Source: Prevotella sp.
Lineage (GTDB): Bacteria; Bacteroidota; Bacteroidia; Bacteroidales; Bacteroidaceae
Direction of reading: 5' to 3'
DNA: 55,412 bases
Assembly: GCA_022769285.1 (NCBI GenBank)
Contig: JALEKD010000021.1
Location: 1 to 55,412 of the forward strand
Shown: positions 17,280 to 26,153 of the stretch, piece after piece
Layout: the number at the start of each line of letters is the position of its first letter
Numbering within the stretch: position 1 is the first letter of the stretch
Program-made: the position numbers and the translations under genes
Notes under the pieces: generated by a model
Told to the model about the DNA's origin: nothing
Seen by the model: only the letters and a program-made list of their open reading frames with translations
Database searches by the model: none

Positions 17280-18377
17280 ATGGCAGAACGCATAGTTATT
17301 AAGGTGGGCAGCAACGTGCTGACCCGCGCAGATGGCAAGCTGGATGTAACCACCATGTCGGCCATCGTAGACCAGGTGGCCTGGCTCCGCGCAAGGGGAT
17401 TCGAGGTCATCATGGTATCCAGTGGTGCCGTGGCGAGCGGCCGTGGCGAGCTGCGCACAGACCGCCACATGGACCAGGTGGCTCAGAGACAGCTGTTCTC
17501 GGCTCTGGGCCAGGTAAAGCTCATCAACCTGTACTACGAGCTGTTCAGGGAGTACCAGCTGCACGTGGGCCAGATACTCACGATGAAAGAAAATTTTGCC
17601 TCGCGCCGCGAGTATCTCAACCAGAGGGCTTGCCTGTCGGTAATGCTTGACAATGGAGTAGTACCCATTATCAACGAGAACGACACGGTAAGCGTTACCG
17701 AACTGATGTTTACCGATAACGACGAGCTGTCGGGCCTCATCGCCACCATGATGGACGCCAGCCGGCTCATCATCCTGAGTAACGTAGACGGCATATTCGA
17801 CGGACTGCCAGCAGACCCTGCCTCGCATCTGATAACCGAGGTATCGGCCGACCGCGACCTGAGCCAGTACATCAGTCACGAGAAGAGCGGTTTTGGCCGT
17901 GGTGGAATGCTCACCAAATGTTCGATAGCCCGCAAGGTGGCCGATGAGGGTATAGAGGTAGTGATAGCCAACGGCAAGCGCGCCAACATCTTGGTAGACC
18001 TGGTGAGCCACCCGGACACCACGCCGCATACCACCTTCAAAGCCCGGGCCACGGCCACGTCGGGCGTGAAGAAGTGGATAGCTCATAGTGAGAGCTTTGC
18101 CAAGGGGGCCATACACATTAACGCACAGGCGGCCCACGCGCTGCTGGGCGAGCGGGCCGTGAGCCTGCTCATGGTGGGCGTAACCTCGGTAGAAGGCGAC
18201 TTCGAGGAGGGCGACATCGTGAGCATAATAGGCCCCGACGGTCAGCGCATCGGCATAGGACGTAGCGGCTATGGGGGCGACGAGGCCCGTGCCTTAGTGG
18301 GCCATCACAACGTGCGCCCCATCGTACATTACGACTATCTCTGCATGACCGAACCGGAAAACAGTAAACCATTATGA
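17280..18377 (+). CDS. proB: glutamate 5-kinase
   Basis: 365 residues, close to the 367 of E. coli. Phosphorylates glutamate to glutamyl-5-phosphate, first step of proline synthesis. The amino-acid kinase domain opens with [11 protein letters not shown]; further motifs are [25 protein letters not shown] and [13 protein letters not shown]-terminal PUA domain (about 265-350) is present. Start ATG 17280 gives the expected N-terminus. It overlaps proA by ATGA (18374-18377), so the two are coupled. Confidence 0.96.
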   Translation: MAERIVIKVGSNVLTRADGKLDVTTMSAIVDQVAWLRARGFEVIMVSSGAVASGRGELRTDRHMDQVAQRQLFSALGQVKLINLYYELFREYQLHVGQILTMKENFASRREYLNQRACLSVMLDNGVVPIINENDTVSVTELMFTDNDELSGLIATMMDASRLIILSNVDGIFDGLPADPASHLITEVSADRDLSQYISHEKSGFGRGGMLTKCSIARKVADEGIEVVIANGKRANILVDLVSHPDTTPHTTFKARATATSGVKKWIAHSESFAKGAIHINAQAAHALLGERAVSLLMVGVTSVEGDFEEGDIVSIIGPDGQRIGIGRSGYGGDEARALVGHHNVRPIVHYDYLCMTEPENSKPL

Positions 18378-19627
18378 ATACGCTGACCACTATATTTGAG
18401 CAGGTCAGGGCGGCCAGCCGACAGCTGGCGCTGCTGACCGATGAGAAGAAGAACGCCGTACTGACAGCACTGGCCGATGCCATAGCCACGCACCGCGAGG
18501 AACTGTTGGCAGCCAACGCCCTGGATCTGGAACGTATGGACAGGGCCAACCCGCTGTACGACCGGCTGCTGCTAACCCCCGAGCGCTTAGAGGGGATAGC
18601 TACCGACATGCGCCACGTGGCCACCCTACCCTCGCCGCTGGACCACACCCTCGCCGAACGTACCCTGGCCAACGGACTCAGACTCCGCAAGGTGTCAGTG
18701 CCATTCGGGGTCATCGGCATCATCTACGAGGCGCGCCCCAATGTCAGCTTTGACGTGTTCGCGCTATGCTTCAAGAGTGGCAACGCCTGCGTGCTCAAGG
18801 GCGGAAGCGACGCCGACCACTCGAACAGGGCCATCGTGGCGCTGATACACCACATTCTGGAAGCCCAGGGCATCAGCCAGTCGGTAGTGGCGCTGCTGCC
18901 AGCCACTCACGAGGCCACAGCGGCCATGCTGCAGGCCACGGGCTACATAGACCTGTGCATACCGCGTGGCGGAAAGCGCCTTATCAACTTCGTACGCGAC
19001 ACGGCCAAAGTGCCGGTCATCGAGACGGGGGCGGGGGTGGTTCACGCTTATTTCGACCGCATGGGCGACGTGGCCATGGGTACCCGCATCATCGTAAACG
19101 CCAAGACGCGGCGGGTAAGTGTGTGCAACGCGCTCGACACGCTCATCATCCACAGCAGCCGACTGGCCGACCTGCCCGCCTTGGTGGCTCCCATGGCCGA
19201 CAAGCAGGTGCGCATACATGCCGATGCCCGCGCGGCTCAGGCCCTGGCGGATTATCCCTATATAGAGGCCATCGCGCCGGCCGACGAGGACACGGTGTAC
19301 AGCACCGAGTTTATGAGCTACCAGATGGGAGTAAAGACGGTAGACACCATCGACGAGGCCCTGGCCCACATAAGCCGTTACGGCTCGGGCCACAGCGAAT
19401 GTATCATCACGGCCGACGCTGAGCAGGCGCGCCGTTTCCAGCAACAGGTCGACGCGGCATGTGTCTACTGGAACGCGCCGACCAGCTTTACCGACGGGGC
19501 GCAGTTCGGCTTGGGGGCCGAGATAGGCATCAGCACCCAGAAGCTGGGCCCACGCGGCCCCATGGGCTTAGAGGAGATAACTACTTACAAGTGGCTCATA
19601 GACGGCGACGGCCAGACCCGCACCTGA
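18374..19627 (+). CDS. proA: glutamate-5-semialdehyde dehydrogenase
   Basis: 417 residues, full length. NADPH-dependent reduction of glutamyl-5-phosphate to glutamate semialdehyde. Aldehyde-dehydrogenase fold with the catalytic cysteine in [12 protein letters not shown] and the family segment [14 protein letters not shown]. Coupled to proB by a four-base overlap. Followed after 40 bases by the transcarbamylase gene. Confidence 0.96.
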   Translation: MNTLTTIFEQVRAASRQLALLTDEKKNAVLTALADAIATHREELLAANALDLERMDRANPLYDRLLLTPERLEGIATDMRHVATLPSPLDHTLAERTLANGLRLRKVSVPFGVIGIIYEARPNVSFDVFALCFKSGNACVLKGGSDADHSNRAIVALIHHILEAQGISQSVVALLPATHEATAAMLQATGYIDLCIPRGGKRLINFVRDTAKVPVIETGAGVVHAYFDRMGDVAMGTRIIVNAKTRRVSVCNALDTLIIHSSRLADLPALVAPMADKQVRIHADARAAQALADYPYIEAIAPADEDTVYSTEFMSYQMGVKTVDTIDEALAHISRYGSGHSECIITADAEQARRFQQQVDAACVYWNAPTSFTDGAQFGLGAEIGISTQKLGPRGPMGLEEITTYKWLIDGDGQTRT

Positions 19628-19667
19628 GCATACAGACAGCATCTAAACAAGTATAAAGGATATAACA

Positions 19668-20630
19668 ATGAGAACTTTTTTCAATGTAGAGGACATCGGC
19701 GACCTGGGCAAAGCCCTCGCCGAGGCACAGGAGGTAAAGGCTAACCGCTTCGCGTACCAGTCGCTGGGCAAGAACAAGACCTTGCTGATGATATTCTTCA
19801 ACAACAGCCTGCGCACGCGGCTCTCCACACAGAAGGCGGCCATGAACTTAGGCATGAACGTGATAGTACTCGACGTAAACGCCGGTGCGTGGAAGCTGGA
19901 GACCGAGCGGGGCGTCATCATGGACGGCGACAAGAGCGAGCACCTACTCGAGGCCATTCCTGTGATGGCTTGCTACTGTGACATCATCGCCGTGCGCTCG
20001 TTTGCGGGCCTCAAGGACCGCGATTTTGACTATGCCGAGACCATCGTTAACCAGTTCGTAAAGTACAGCGGCAAGCCGGTAGTGGCCATGGAGACGGCTA
20101 CGGTACATCCGCTGCAGGCTTTTGCCGACCTCATCACCATCAGCGAGCACCAGCAGAAGGCCCGCCCTAAGGTGGTGCTTACCTGGGCGCCTCACTGCAG
20201 GGCCTTGCCACAGGCAGTGCCCAACAGCTTCGCCCAGTGGATGAACGCGGCCGATGTGGACTTTGTCATCACGCAGCCCGAGGGCTACGAGCTGGACCCC
20301 AAGTACGTGGGCAACGCGCGTGTGGAGTACGACCAGCGCCGCGCGCTCGATGGCGCCGACTTTGTGTACGCCAAGAACTGGAGCTGTCCGGGCGTTACGC
20401 GGCCGGCTGACTACGGACAGATACTGAGCAAGGACATGGGCTGGACCATCGACACCGAGCACATGAGCTGGACTAACAACGGCTACTTCATGCACTGCCT
20501 GCCCGTGCGCCGCGGCCTCATCGTGACCGACGATGTTATCGAGAGCGACCACTCGCTGGTCATCCCCGAGGCTGCCAACCGTGAGATAAGTGCCGAGGTA
20601 GTGCTCAAGCGGGTACTGGAGAGCCTCTAA
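19668..20630 (+). CDS. argF': N-succinylornithine carbamoyltransferase (SOTCase), Ser90 variant
   Basis: 320 residues. Nearly identical in layout to the B. fragilis enzyme, which carbamoylates N-succinyl-L-ornithine in the Bacteroidetes arginine route. Carbamoyl-phosphate site SLRTRLST (47-54), the WKLETERGVIMDGDK loop, and HCLPVRRG near the C-terminus are conserved. The residue that sets acyl specificity is Pro90 in B. fragilis (as I recall that sequence) and Glu92 in the Xanthomonas acetylornithine enzyme; here position 90 is Ser (DGDKSEHLL). Published mutants of the Xanthomonas enzyme with Ser at this site use succinylornithine, so SOTCase activity is predicted. Part of the proBA operon. 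Confidence 0.93.
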   Translation: MRTFFNVEDIGDLGKALAEAQEVKANRFAYQSLGKNKTLLMIFFNNSLRTRLSTQKAAMNLGMNVIVLDVNAGAWKLETERGVIMDGDKSEHLLEAIPVMACYCDIIAVRSFAGLKDRDFDYAETIVNQFVKYSGKPVVAMETATVHPLQAFADLITISEHQQKARPKVVLTWAPHCRALPQAVPNSFAQWMNAADVDFVITQPEGYELDPKYVGNARVEYDQRRALDGADFVYAKNWSCPGVTRPADYGQILSKDMGWTIDTEHMSWTNNGYFMHCLPVRRGLIVTDDVIESDHSLVIPEAANREISAEVVLKRVLESL

Positions 20631-20641
20631 CCATCTTGCCT

Positions 20642-21568
20642 ATGAAGAAGATTACAATCGCCATCATCGCCCTGGGCGCCCTGGCCGTCAGGGGGTCTGC
20701 CCAGGGTATCATCAAGCACGCCCCCATCGTTAACACAACCAAGAAGGCATCTGCCAAGACTGCCCCACGCCGCAAAGCCGCCCCGCAGAAGGAACTCTCG
20801 TACCAGGAGCGATTTGACATGGCTGCCCACCAGCGGCGGCAGGCAGCCTGGTTGATGGACAATATGGTTCTGGTCAAGGGCGGCACGTTTACCGCAGGCT
20901 GCGATACCTGCAAATACAAGGAGCCTGTGCGGCAGATAACCCTGGATAGCTACTATATCTGTAAGTACGAGTTGAGCCAAGCACTGTGGAAAGCCTTTAT
21001 GAATGACTCCTGGTGGGAAGGCACTTACGAGTTTTATACCAAAGAGCCTTTTGGGAAGAACTATGTCCAAAGCCGCATCAGCTGCAAGGACATCCAGACT
21101 TTTCTGAAGCGTCTCAACGACTTTACTGGCCAGGAATTTCGTCTTCCCACCGAAGCCGAGTGGGAATATGCAGCCAACGAGGGTAAGCACAAGCCTCCCT
21201 ACCGCTACAGTGGCGGCAGCAACGCCGATGAAGTGGCCTGGTACGGAGCCAACTCGGGCGAGCACAAGCAAAGCCATCCTTACGGGCTGAAGAAACCCAA
21301 TGCCCTGGGACTCTATGACATGTCGGGCAACCTCGACGAGATGTGCTCCGACTTATTTGCCTACAATACGAGCGAGCCACAGGTTAACCCCAAAGGCCGC
21401 CGCGGCAACGTATGTCCCCCTACGCAACATTCCCACGTCACTAAGGGCGGATGGTATGAATCGCCCCAGCACACGCTCTACCCTTGGCACCATGGCTATT
21501 CAGGGTACACTGAAAACGGCTCATACAACGTTACCATCCGCCTTGCTGCAAGCACGCTCAAGCGGTAA
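20642..21568 (+). CDS. secreted formylglycine-generating-enzyme-fold protein, catalytic cysteines absent
   Basis: 308 residues with a signal peptide (MKKITIAIIALGALAVRGSAQ) and a basic linker (KKASAKTAPRRKAAPQK). The sulfatase-modifying-factor/FGE fold is clear: LVKGGTFTAGC, the YICKYELSQALWKAFM segment, FRLPTEAEWEYAA, and the GLYDMSGNLDEM motif. The C-terminal active-site region of true FGEs (GGSW...C....R) is here GGWYESPQHTLYP without cysteine, so it is probably a structural or binding member of the family, like gliding/secretion lipoproteins of this fold. Eleven bases downstream of the transcarbamylase stop; co-transcription is likely but the functional link is unclear. The start ATG 20642 is preferred over an in-frame TTG at 20636. 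Confidence 0.85.
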   Translation: MKKITIAIIALGALAVRGSAQGIIKHAPIVNTTKKASAKTAPRRKAAPQKELSYQERFDMAAHQRRQAAWLMDNMVLVKGGTFTAGCDTCKYKEPVRQITLDSYYICKYELSQALWKAFMNDSWWEGTYEFYTKEPFGKNYVQSRISCKDIQTFLKRLNDFTGQEFRLPTEAEWEYAANEGKHKPPYRYSGGSNADEVAWYGANSGEHKQSHPYGLKKPNALGLYDMSGNLDEMCSDLFAYNTSEPQVNPKGRRGNVCPPTQHSHVTKGGWYESPQHTLYPWHHGYSGYTENGSYNVTIRLAASTLKR

Positions 21569-21666
21569 CGGGGTTACGTCCGAGATTGCCCATAGAGCCA
21601 GACAGTTTCTGCGAAGATAATCTGGAGTTCTATCCTAAGGCTTCGGACGTACATCCATTGCCTTGC

Positions 21667-21697
21667 GATGTGCGTTCGCAGTCTTAGAACGCACATC
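21667..21697. repeat. perfect hairpin GATGTGCGTTC/GAACGCACATC
   Basis: Inverted repeat of 11 bases (21667-21677 and 21687-21697) around GCAGTCTTA. It lies about 100 bases after the FGE-like gene. No T-run follows, so it may be an RNA-end stabiliser or a protein site rather than an intrinsic terminator. Confidence 0.5.
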
Positions 21698-21815
21698 CGG
21701 CAGTTGCGGACGGTCACGGCAACGACCACTGGACACGCCCCAGCCGTCACGGGCCGGCTGCCGACCACTCCGGCCACCTCTCGGGCACCCATCAGACCGG
21801 CAGGATATATAAACA

Positions 21816-21853
21816 AGCGACCGCAGGACTTCTCTGTGAAGCCTGCGGTCGCT
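21816..21853 (-). terminator. kbl terminator
   Basis: A perfect 12-base stem AGCGACCGCAGG (21816-21827) with its complement at 21842-21853. On the minus strand it is followed by TTGTTTATATA, a U-rich tail, so it terminates kbl. Confidence 0.8.
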
Positions 21854-21895
21854 GCTATTATGGTGCTGGCCCATGGCCAGCCTCTTATGGACTAC

Positions 21896-23083
21896 TTACT
21901 TGAGTACGCCTAACTCCTTGCCCACCTTGACAAAGGCTGCTATACACTTATCGAGCTGCTCACGGGTGTGGGCAGCCGACAGCTGAACACGGATGCGGGC
22001 CTCGCCCTTCGGAACGACGGGATAGTAGAAGCCCGTGACATAAATACCTTCCTCCAAGAGCCTGTTGGCGTAGCGCTGAGACAGCGGGGCGTCGTAAAGC
22101 ATCACTGCGCAGATGGCACTCTGCGTGGGCTTGATGTCAAAGCCGGCTGCCAGCATTTTTTCGCGGAAGTAGGTGACGTTCTCAACCAGCTTGTCGTGTA
22201 TAGAGTTGTCCTCGGCCAGCATCTTGAATACCTCTAAGCTGGCACCGATGATGGCGGGAGCCAGCGAGTTAGAGAACAGATACGGGCGACTGCTCTGGCG
22301 AAGCATGTCGATTATCTCCTTACGTCCAGTGGTAAACCCGCCGAGCGCGCCGCCAAACGACTTGCCCAGGGTGCCTGTATATATATCCACCCGACCGTAC
22401 GTATGAGTCAGTTCGCTTACTCCGTGGCCCGTGGCGCCTACCACGCCGGCCGAGTGAGACTCGTCTACCATCACTAAGGCATCATACTTGTCGGCCAAGT
22501 CACATATCTTGTCCATGGGAGCCACGTTGCCGTCCATGGAGAATACTCCGTCGGTACAGATGATACGGAAGCGCTGTGCCTGAGCCTCCTGCAGACATTT
22601 CTCCAGTTCGGCCATGTCGGCATTGGCGTACCGGTAGCGCTTGGCCTTGCACAGGCGCACGCCATCGATGATAGATGCGTGGTTCAGAGCATCAGATATG
22701 ATGGCATCCTGGTCCGTGAGGAATGAGCCGAACAGTCCGCCGTTAGCATCGAAGCACGCGGCATACAGGATGGTATCCTCTGTATGGAAGTAAGCGCTTA
22801 TGGCTTTCTCCAAGTCCTTGTGTATGTCCTGCGTGCCGCAGATAAAGCGCACCGAGGACATTCCGAAGCCACGGCGGTCCATCATGCGCTTAGCACCCTC
22901 TATCAGGCGCGGATTGTTGGCCAGTCCCAGATAGTTATTGGCACAAAAGTTGAGTACTTCTTTACCCTTTACCTGGATAGCGGCGCCCTGTGGGCTCTCA
23001 ATGATACGCTCCTCCTTGTAAAGGCCTGCTTCTTTCAGGTTCGCAAGAGCTGTGGTAAGCTCCTCTTTAATCTTTCCGTACAT
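21896..23083 (-). CDS. kbl: glycine C-acetyltransferase (2-amino-3-ketobutyrate CoA ligase)
   Basis: 395 residues, matching the family. PLP enzyme that splits 2-amino-3-oxobutyrate with CoA into glycine and acetyl-CoA. Motifs: NFCANNYLGLANNPRL, the aspartate strand ALVMVDESHSAG, and the PLP lysine in TGTLGKSFGGALGG. It is divergent from the threonine dehydrogenase gene, giving the full two-step threonine degradation pathway. Start set at the ATG 23083 (MYGKIKEEL); an in-frame GTG lies three codons earlier. Upstream sequence carries a mirror copy of the tdh promoter element. Confidence 0.96.
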   Translation of the reverse strand: MYGKIKEELTTALANLKEAGLYKEERIIESPQGAAIQVKGKEVLNFCANNYLGLANNPRLIEGAKRMMDRRGFGMSSVRFICGTQDIHKDLEKAISAYFHTEDTILYAACFDANGGLFGSFLTDQDAIISDALNHASIIDGVRLCKAKRYRYANADMAELEKCLQEAQAQRFRIICTDGVFSMDGNVAPMDKICDLADKYDALVMVDESHSAGVVGATGHGVSELTHTYGRVDIYTGTLGKSFGGALGGFTTGRKEIIDMLRQSSRPYLFSNSLAPAIIGASLEVFKMLAEDNSIHDKLVENVTYFREKMLAAGFDIKPTQSAICAVMLYDAPLSQRYANRLLEEGIYVTGFYYPVVPKGEARIRVQLSAAHTREQLDKCIAAFVKVGKELGVLK

Positions 23084-23113
23084 GTTATTCACGTTTTAGT
23101 TTACACTGACAAC

Positions 23114-23129
23114 TGCAAATTAACTAATT
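23114..23129 (-). promoter_or_regulatory. kbl promoter/operator half of a mirrored pair
   Basis: On the minus strand this reads AATTAGTTAATTTGCA, identical to the plus-strand site at 23222-23237. It includes TTAATTTG, close to the -7 consensus. Similarity extends to about 24 bases with two mismatches. Confidence 0.6.
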
Positions 23130-23221
23130 ATTTCCGACAAAGAGAAGCCTTTCGTGTTATTTTTTATAAAAGCCATTGCAAAATATTTTTTTCTGATGAT
23201 TTATGGTGTGGTGTCGAAAAA

Positions 23222-23237
23222 AATTAGTTAATTTGCA
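23222..23237 (+). promoter_or_regulatory. tdh promoter/operator half of a mirrored pair
   Basis: AATTAGTTAATTTGCA, with TTAATTTG in the -7 position 27 bases before the ATG at 23262. Exact inverted copy of the site in front of kbl, which suggests shared regulation. Confidence 0.6.
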
Positions 23238-23261
23238 CTCATTAATTAAATCACATCAAGC

Positions 23262-24218
23262 ATGAAAAATATATTAGTAATCGGCTCTACCGGGCAGATA
23301 GGCTCCGAGCTTACCCGGGAGTTGCGCAAAATTTACGGAGGTAGCCACGTGGTGGCTGGTTACATCAAGGGGGCTGAGCCTAAAGGCGAACTGTTAGAGG
23401 GCGGACCGGCCGCCGAGGCCGACGTGACCAACGCCGAGATGATAGCCAGCGTAGTACGCCAGTACCAGATAGACACTATATACAACCTGGCCGCCCTGCT
23501 GTCGGTAGTGGCCGAGTCTAAGCCCCGGCTGGCCTGGAAGATAGGTATAGACGGGCTCTGGAACATCCTGGAGGTGGCCCGCGAGAATGGGTGTGCCGTG
23601 TTTACGCCCAGTTCTATCGGCTCCTTTGGCCCTTCGACACCGCATGTAAACACACCGCAGGACACGATACAGCGCCCGCGCACCATGTATGGCATTACCA
23701 AGGTGACCACCGAGCTGCTGAGCGATTACTATCATAATAAGTATGGGGTAGATACACGTGCCGTGAGGTTCCCTGGAGTCATATCCTACGTCACCCCACC
23801 GGGCGGAGGCACCACGGACTATGCCGTAGACATCTACTACTCGGCCGTAAGGGGCGAGCGGTTTGTATGTCCTATCAAGGAGGGCACGCTGATGGACATG
23901 ATATACATGCCCGATGCACTTAAGGCTGCCATCATGGTCATGGAGGCCGACCCGGCACGTCTGGTTCACCGCAATGCCTTCAACATAGCCTCGCTGAACT
24001 TCGGCCCGGAGACCGTGTACGCTGCCATCAAGAAATACAAGCCCGACTTTGAGATGGTGTACGACATTGACCCGCTCAAACAGCGCATCGCCGACAGCTG
24101 GCCTGACCGCATGGACGACAGTTGCGCTCGCCAGGAGTGGGACTGGTGTCCCCAGTACGACCTGGACGCCATGACGCGCGATATGTTGGACAAACTGGCC
24201 ATTAAACTGAAAGCGTAG
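23262..24218 (+). CDS. L-threonine 3-dehydrogenase, epimerase (extended SDR) type
   Basis: 318 residues. NAD-binding Rossmann motif at the N-terminus (ILVIGSTGQIGSEL), the SDR active-site Tyr/Lys in MYGITKVTTELL, and the PGGGTTDYAVDIYY segment that marks the threonine dehydrogenase branch of the UDP-galactose-4-epimerase-like family, as in animal and Flavobacterium TDH. Oxidises threonine to 2-amino-3-oxobutyrate, the substrate of Kbl encoded divergently next door. Followed by an 18-base-pair hairpin terminator. Confidence 0.93.
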   Translation: MKNILVIGSTGQIGSELTRELRKIYGGSHVVAGYIKGAEPKGELLEGGPAAEADVTNAEMIASVVRQYQIDTIYNLAALLSVVAESKPRLAWKIGIDGLWNILEVARENGCAVFTPSSIGSFGPSTPHVNTPQDTIQRPRTMYGITKVTTELLSDYYHNKYGVDTRAVRFPGVISYVTPPGGGTTDYAVDIYYSAVRGERFVCPIKEGTLMDMIYMPDALKAAIMVMEADPARLVHRNAFNIASLNFGPETVYAAIKKYKPDFEMVYDIDPLKQRIADSWPDRMDDSCARQEWDWCPQYDLDAMTRDMLDKLAIKLKA

Positions 24219-24260
24219 GCAGCGCCGCGAGGGCTGCCACGCTTATACCCATTATTATAT

Positions 24261-24315
24261 ATGCGAAGACGCATAACCCGGCTCACGTGGAGCTGATGGT
24301 TATGCGTCTTCGCAT
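24261..24315. terminator. bidirectional terminator between tdh and the NigD-like gene
   Basis: A perfect 18-base stem, ATGCGAAGACGCATAACC (24261-24278) pairing with 24298-24315, with a 19-base loop. It lies between two convergent genes. Confidence 0.85.
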
Positions 24316-24350
24316 TTCTGATGTATTGAGGGCGGTCGTGGCGCGCAGGC

Positions 24351-25004
24351 TCAGAACTGCCGCTCTATCTGTCCCTGATAGGTATTGACCCGTAACAGCA
24401 CCTCGTCGTGGGGGCCGTTGTCGGTCAGGGGTATGCTGGCAAAGGCCGTGGCTGTGTAATACTGGGGCACGCCATTCTGATTGTGTATCAGTGTAAAGGT
24501 ATAGCGATGCCCAGTGGCCGTGGCGGTGGTGTCGCACCTCACCCCGATGGTCTGCCGGGCCATGGCACCATCCTGGGTGCCCGTTTTCAGGGCCAGCCTT
24601 AGGTTGAGGTAACGCCCCGACGTGCTCACCCAGGCACTTTCGAGCGTCAGGGGGTCTGTGCGCAGCGTATCGGGGCGCAGCGTGTATAGTGGAGTCATCA
24701 CGGGCACCTGTACAGCCTGCCGCGGACGTACCGTAGCCGCTCCCTCCTGATAGTCGTAGTACAGTAGCAGGCGGTAGGTAGAGTCGGGCACGCTGGCCCA
24801 CTTCGCCGCCAATGCGGGAGCCAACTGCAGCGTGGTGCCCTCATCGGTCAGCACCCGGTCTATGGTTCCCACCGTAGCGCAGTGGCCCTCGGCAAAGTCG
24901 GCACTCATGTATGAGTAGCGGCCGTCGCCCGTGGTATAGCTATCGGAACTACACGCCACGAGTAACAACGCCAACAGAGCCGCTGGTAGCCACATCCTCA
25001 TCAT
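24351..25004 (-). CDS. NigD-like lipoprotein
   Basis: 217 residues. Lipoprotein signal with the lipobox LLLVAC (Cys18). The mature part fits the Bacteroidales NigD-like family: GRYSYMSADFAEG near the start, VLTDEGTTLQLAP, RLLLYYDYQEG, and a C-terminal domain ending VLLRVNTYQGQIERQF. NigD was named from the nigrescin bacteriocin locus of Prevotella nigrescens, but homologues are widespread and their role is unknown. Its start overlaps the acyltransferase stop by four bases (ATGA), making it the last gene of the PASTA-rluD-ddl-acyltransferase operon. Confidence 0.85.
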   Translation of the reverse strand: MMRMWLPAALLALLLVACSSDSYTTGDGRYSYMSADFAEGHCATVGTIDRVLTDEGTTLQLAPALAAKWASVPDSTYRLLLYYDYQEGAATVRPRQAVQVPVMTPLYTLRPDTLRTDPLTLESAWVSTSGRYLNLRLALKTGTQDGAMARQTIGVRCDTTATATGHRYTFTLIHNQNGVPQYYTATAFASIPLTDNGPHDEVLLRVNTYQGQIERQF

Positions 25005-26146
25005 ACGCCGAGCTGGTTAATGGCCGGATTGGCGTACATACGGAGTAGCTGACCACGCAGGAAGTCGTTGTCCTTGTTCGGGATGGTCACCTTGGCCATC
25101 TGGCCGTCGAGGTAGCGCTCAAAGGCAGCCCGCTCGCCATCCGTATAGTGACCGGCATAAGTGCTGCCACCCTGGAGCAGGTCGAGCGCCACATAGTTGC
25201 CAGGATAGAGACGGTAGCCAGCAAAGATCTGACGGTCTATGTACTCGGCTATCAGTCTGAAGAGGTCAGTCTTAGGCGTGTCGGGGCCCAGCGAGCGCAC
25301 GTAGTCATCGATACACGGCGCGCAGTGGTAATGGATGCGTCCCTTGTAGCCCATGATGCCCGTCTGCATGCTCACGATGTCATCGGTGGGGCCTTTCTTC
25401 CACTGGGGATTGTCGCGGCGCAGCTGCATCTCACTGGCCTTGAGATAATCGCATGGGTCGTACTCGTAGCTGATGGCCAGCGGCACTATGTGTAGCTGGG
25501 CGAGCCGTTCCTGAGCGGTTCCCTCACCGCCCATGGCCATCATCTTGAGAATACTCTCCTGCGTACGGTCGTTACTGTCCTTGGCCCTGCCCTCGCGCTG
25601 GGCTATCCACACGTTATCGTGCTTCTCGGCTATCACAAAGTGCATGTACTCAGCCAGGCGCTTGCTCGCTACGAGCATCTCGCGCATAGATAGCGCACGC
25701 TCCACGATGAATGACTTGTTAATGCGTACCAGGTCCTTGACCCAGGGCAGCGCGAGCAGATTATCGCCGATGGCTATCTCGCAGGTGGTCTTGAACCCTG
25801 CATCTATAAGCAGCTTAGAGAGCAGCGCCGAATCCAGTACTATGTCACGGTGATTGCTCACAAAGGTGTAGTTATGGTCTGTGCTTATCTGCGAGACGTC
25901 TATATCACAGCCAGTGCTGAGTTTGCCAAGCAGGCCATCGAGGAAGTCGTAGCAGAAGGCATACTGAAACTCCAGGTTGGTCTTGCAGGCACGCATCTTG
26001 GCGGCTATGGCCTCCATGGGAATCTGCGGGTACAGATGGGCCACCACCTGGCAGAACTGGGAGTTGGCCAGCAACCGGTCGTATACGGCCGGCAGCTCAG
26101 CCGGCTCAAACGGCCGGATGGGGTCGAACTTAGCGGGAATGTCCAT
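25001..26146 (-). CDS. PlsC-like acyltransferase family protein
   Basis: 381 residues. Contains SNHRDIVLDSALL (97-109), which resembles the catalytic block of glycerol-3-phosphate/lysophosphatidate acyltransferases, and an AQREGRAKD block near 185 that corresponds to the EGTRS-type phosphate-binding motif. The histidine and the second aspartate are five residues apart rather than the usual four. Likely transfers an acyl chain to a membrane lipid. Seven bases after ddl in a murein/envelope operon; longer than classical PlsC (about 245). Confidence 0.78.
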   Translation of the reverse strand: MDIPAKFDPIRPFEPAELPAVYDRLLANSQFCQVVAHLYPQIPMEAIAAKMRACKTNLEFQYAFCYDFLDGLLGKLSTGCDIDVSQISTDHNYTFVSNHRDIVLDSALLSKLLIDAGFKTTCEIAIGDNLLALPWVKDLVRINKSFIVERALSMREMLVASKRLAEYMHFVIAEKHDNVWIAQREGRAKDSNDRTQESILKMMAMGGEGTAQERLAQLHIVPLAISYEYDPCDYLKASEMQLRRDNPQWKKGPTDDIVSMQTGIMGYKGRIHYHCAPCIDDYVRSLGPDTPKTDLFRLIAEYIDRQIFAGYRLYPGNYVALDLLQGGSTYAGHYTDGERAAFERYLDGQMAKVTIPNKDNDFLRGQLLRMYANPAINQLGV

Positions 26147-26153
26147 AGCGGTA

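Larger units (their letters stand above)
21569..21895. other. intergenic region with two strong hairpins
   Basis: 327 bases with no credible gene between convergent genes. Holds a perfect 11-base stem with 9-base loop (21667-21697) and the kbl terminator (21816-21853). The remainder is GC-rich unassigned sequence. Confidence 0.6.
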
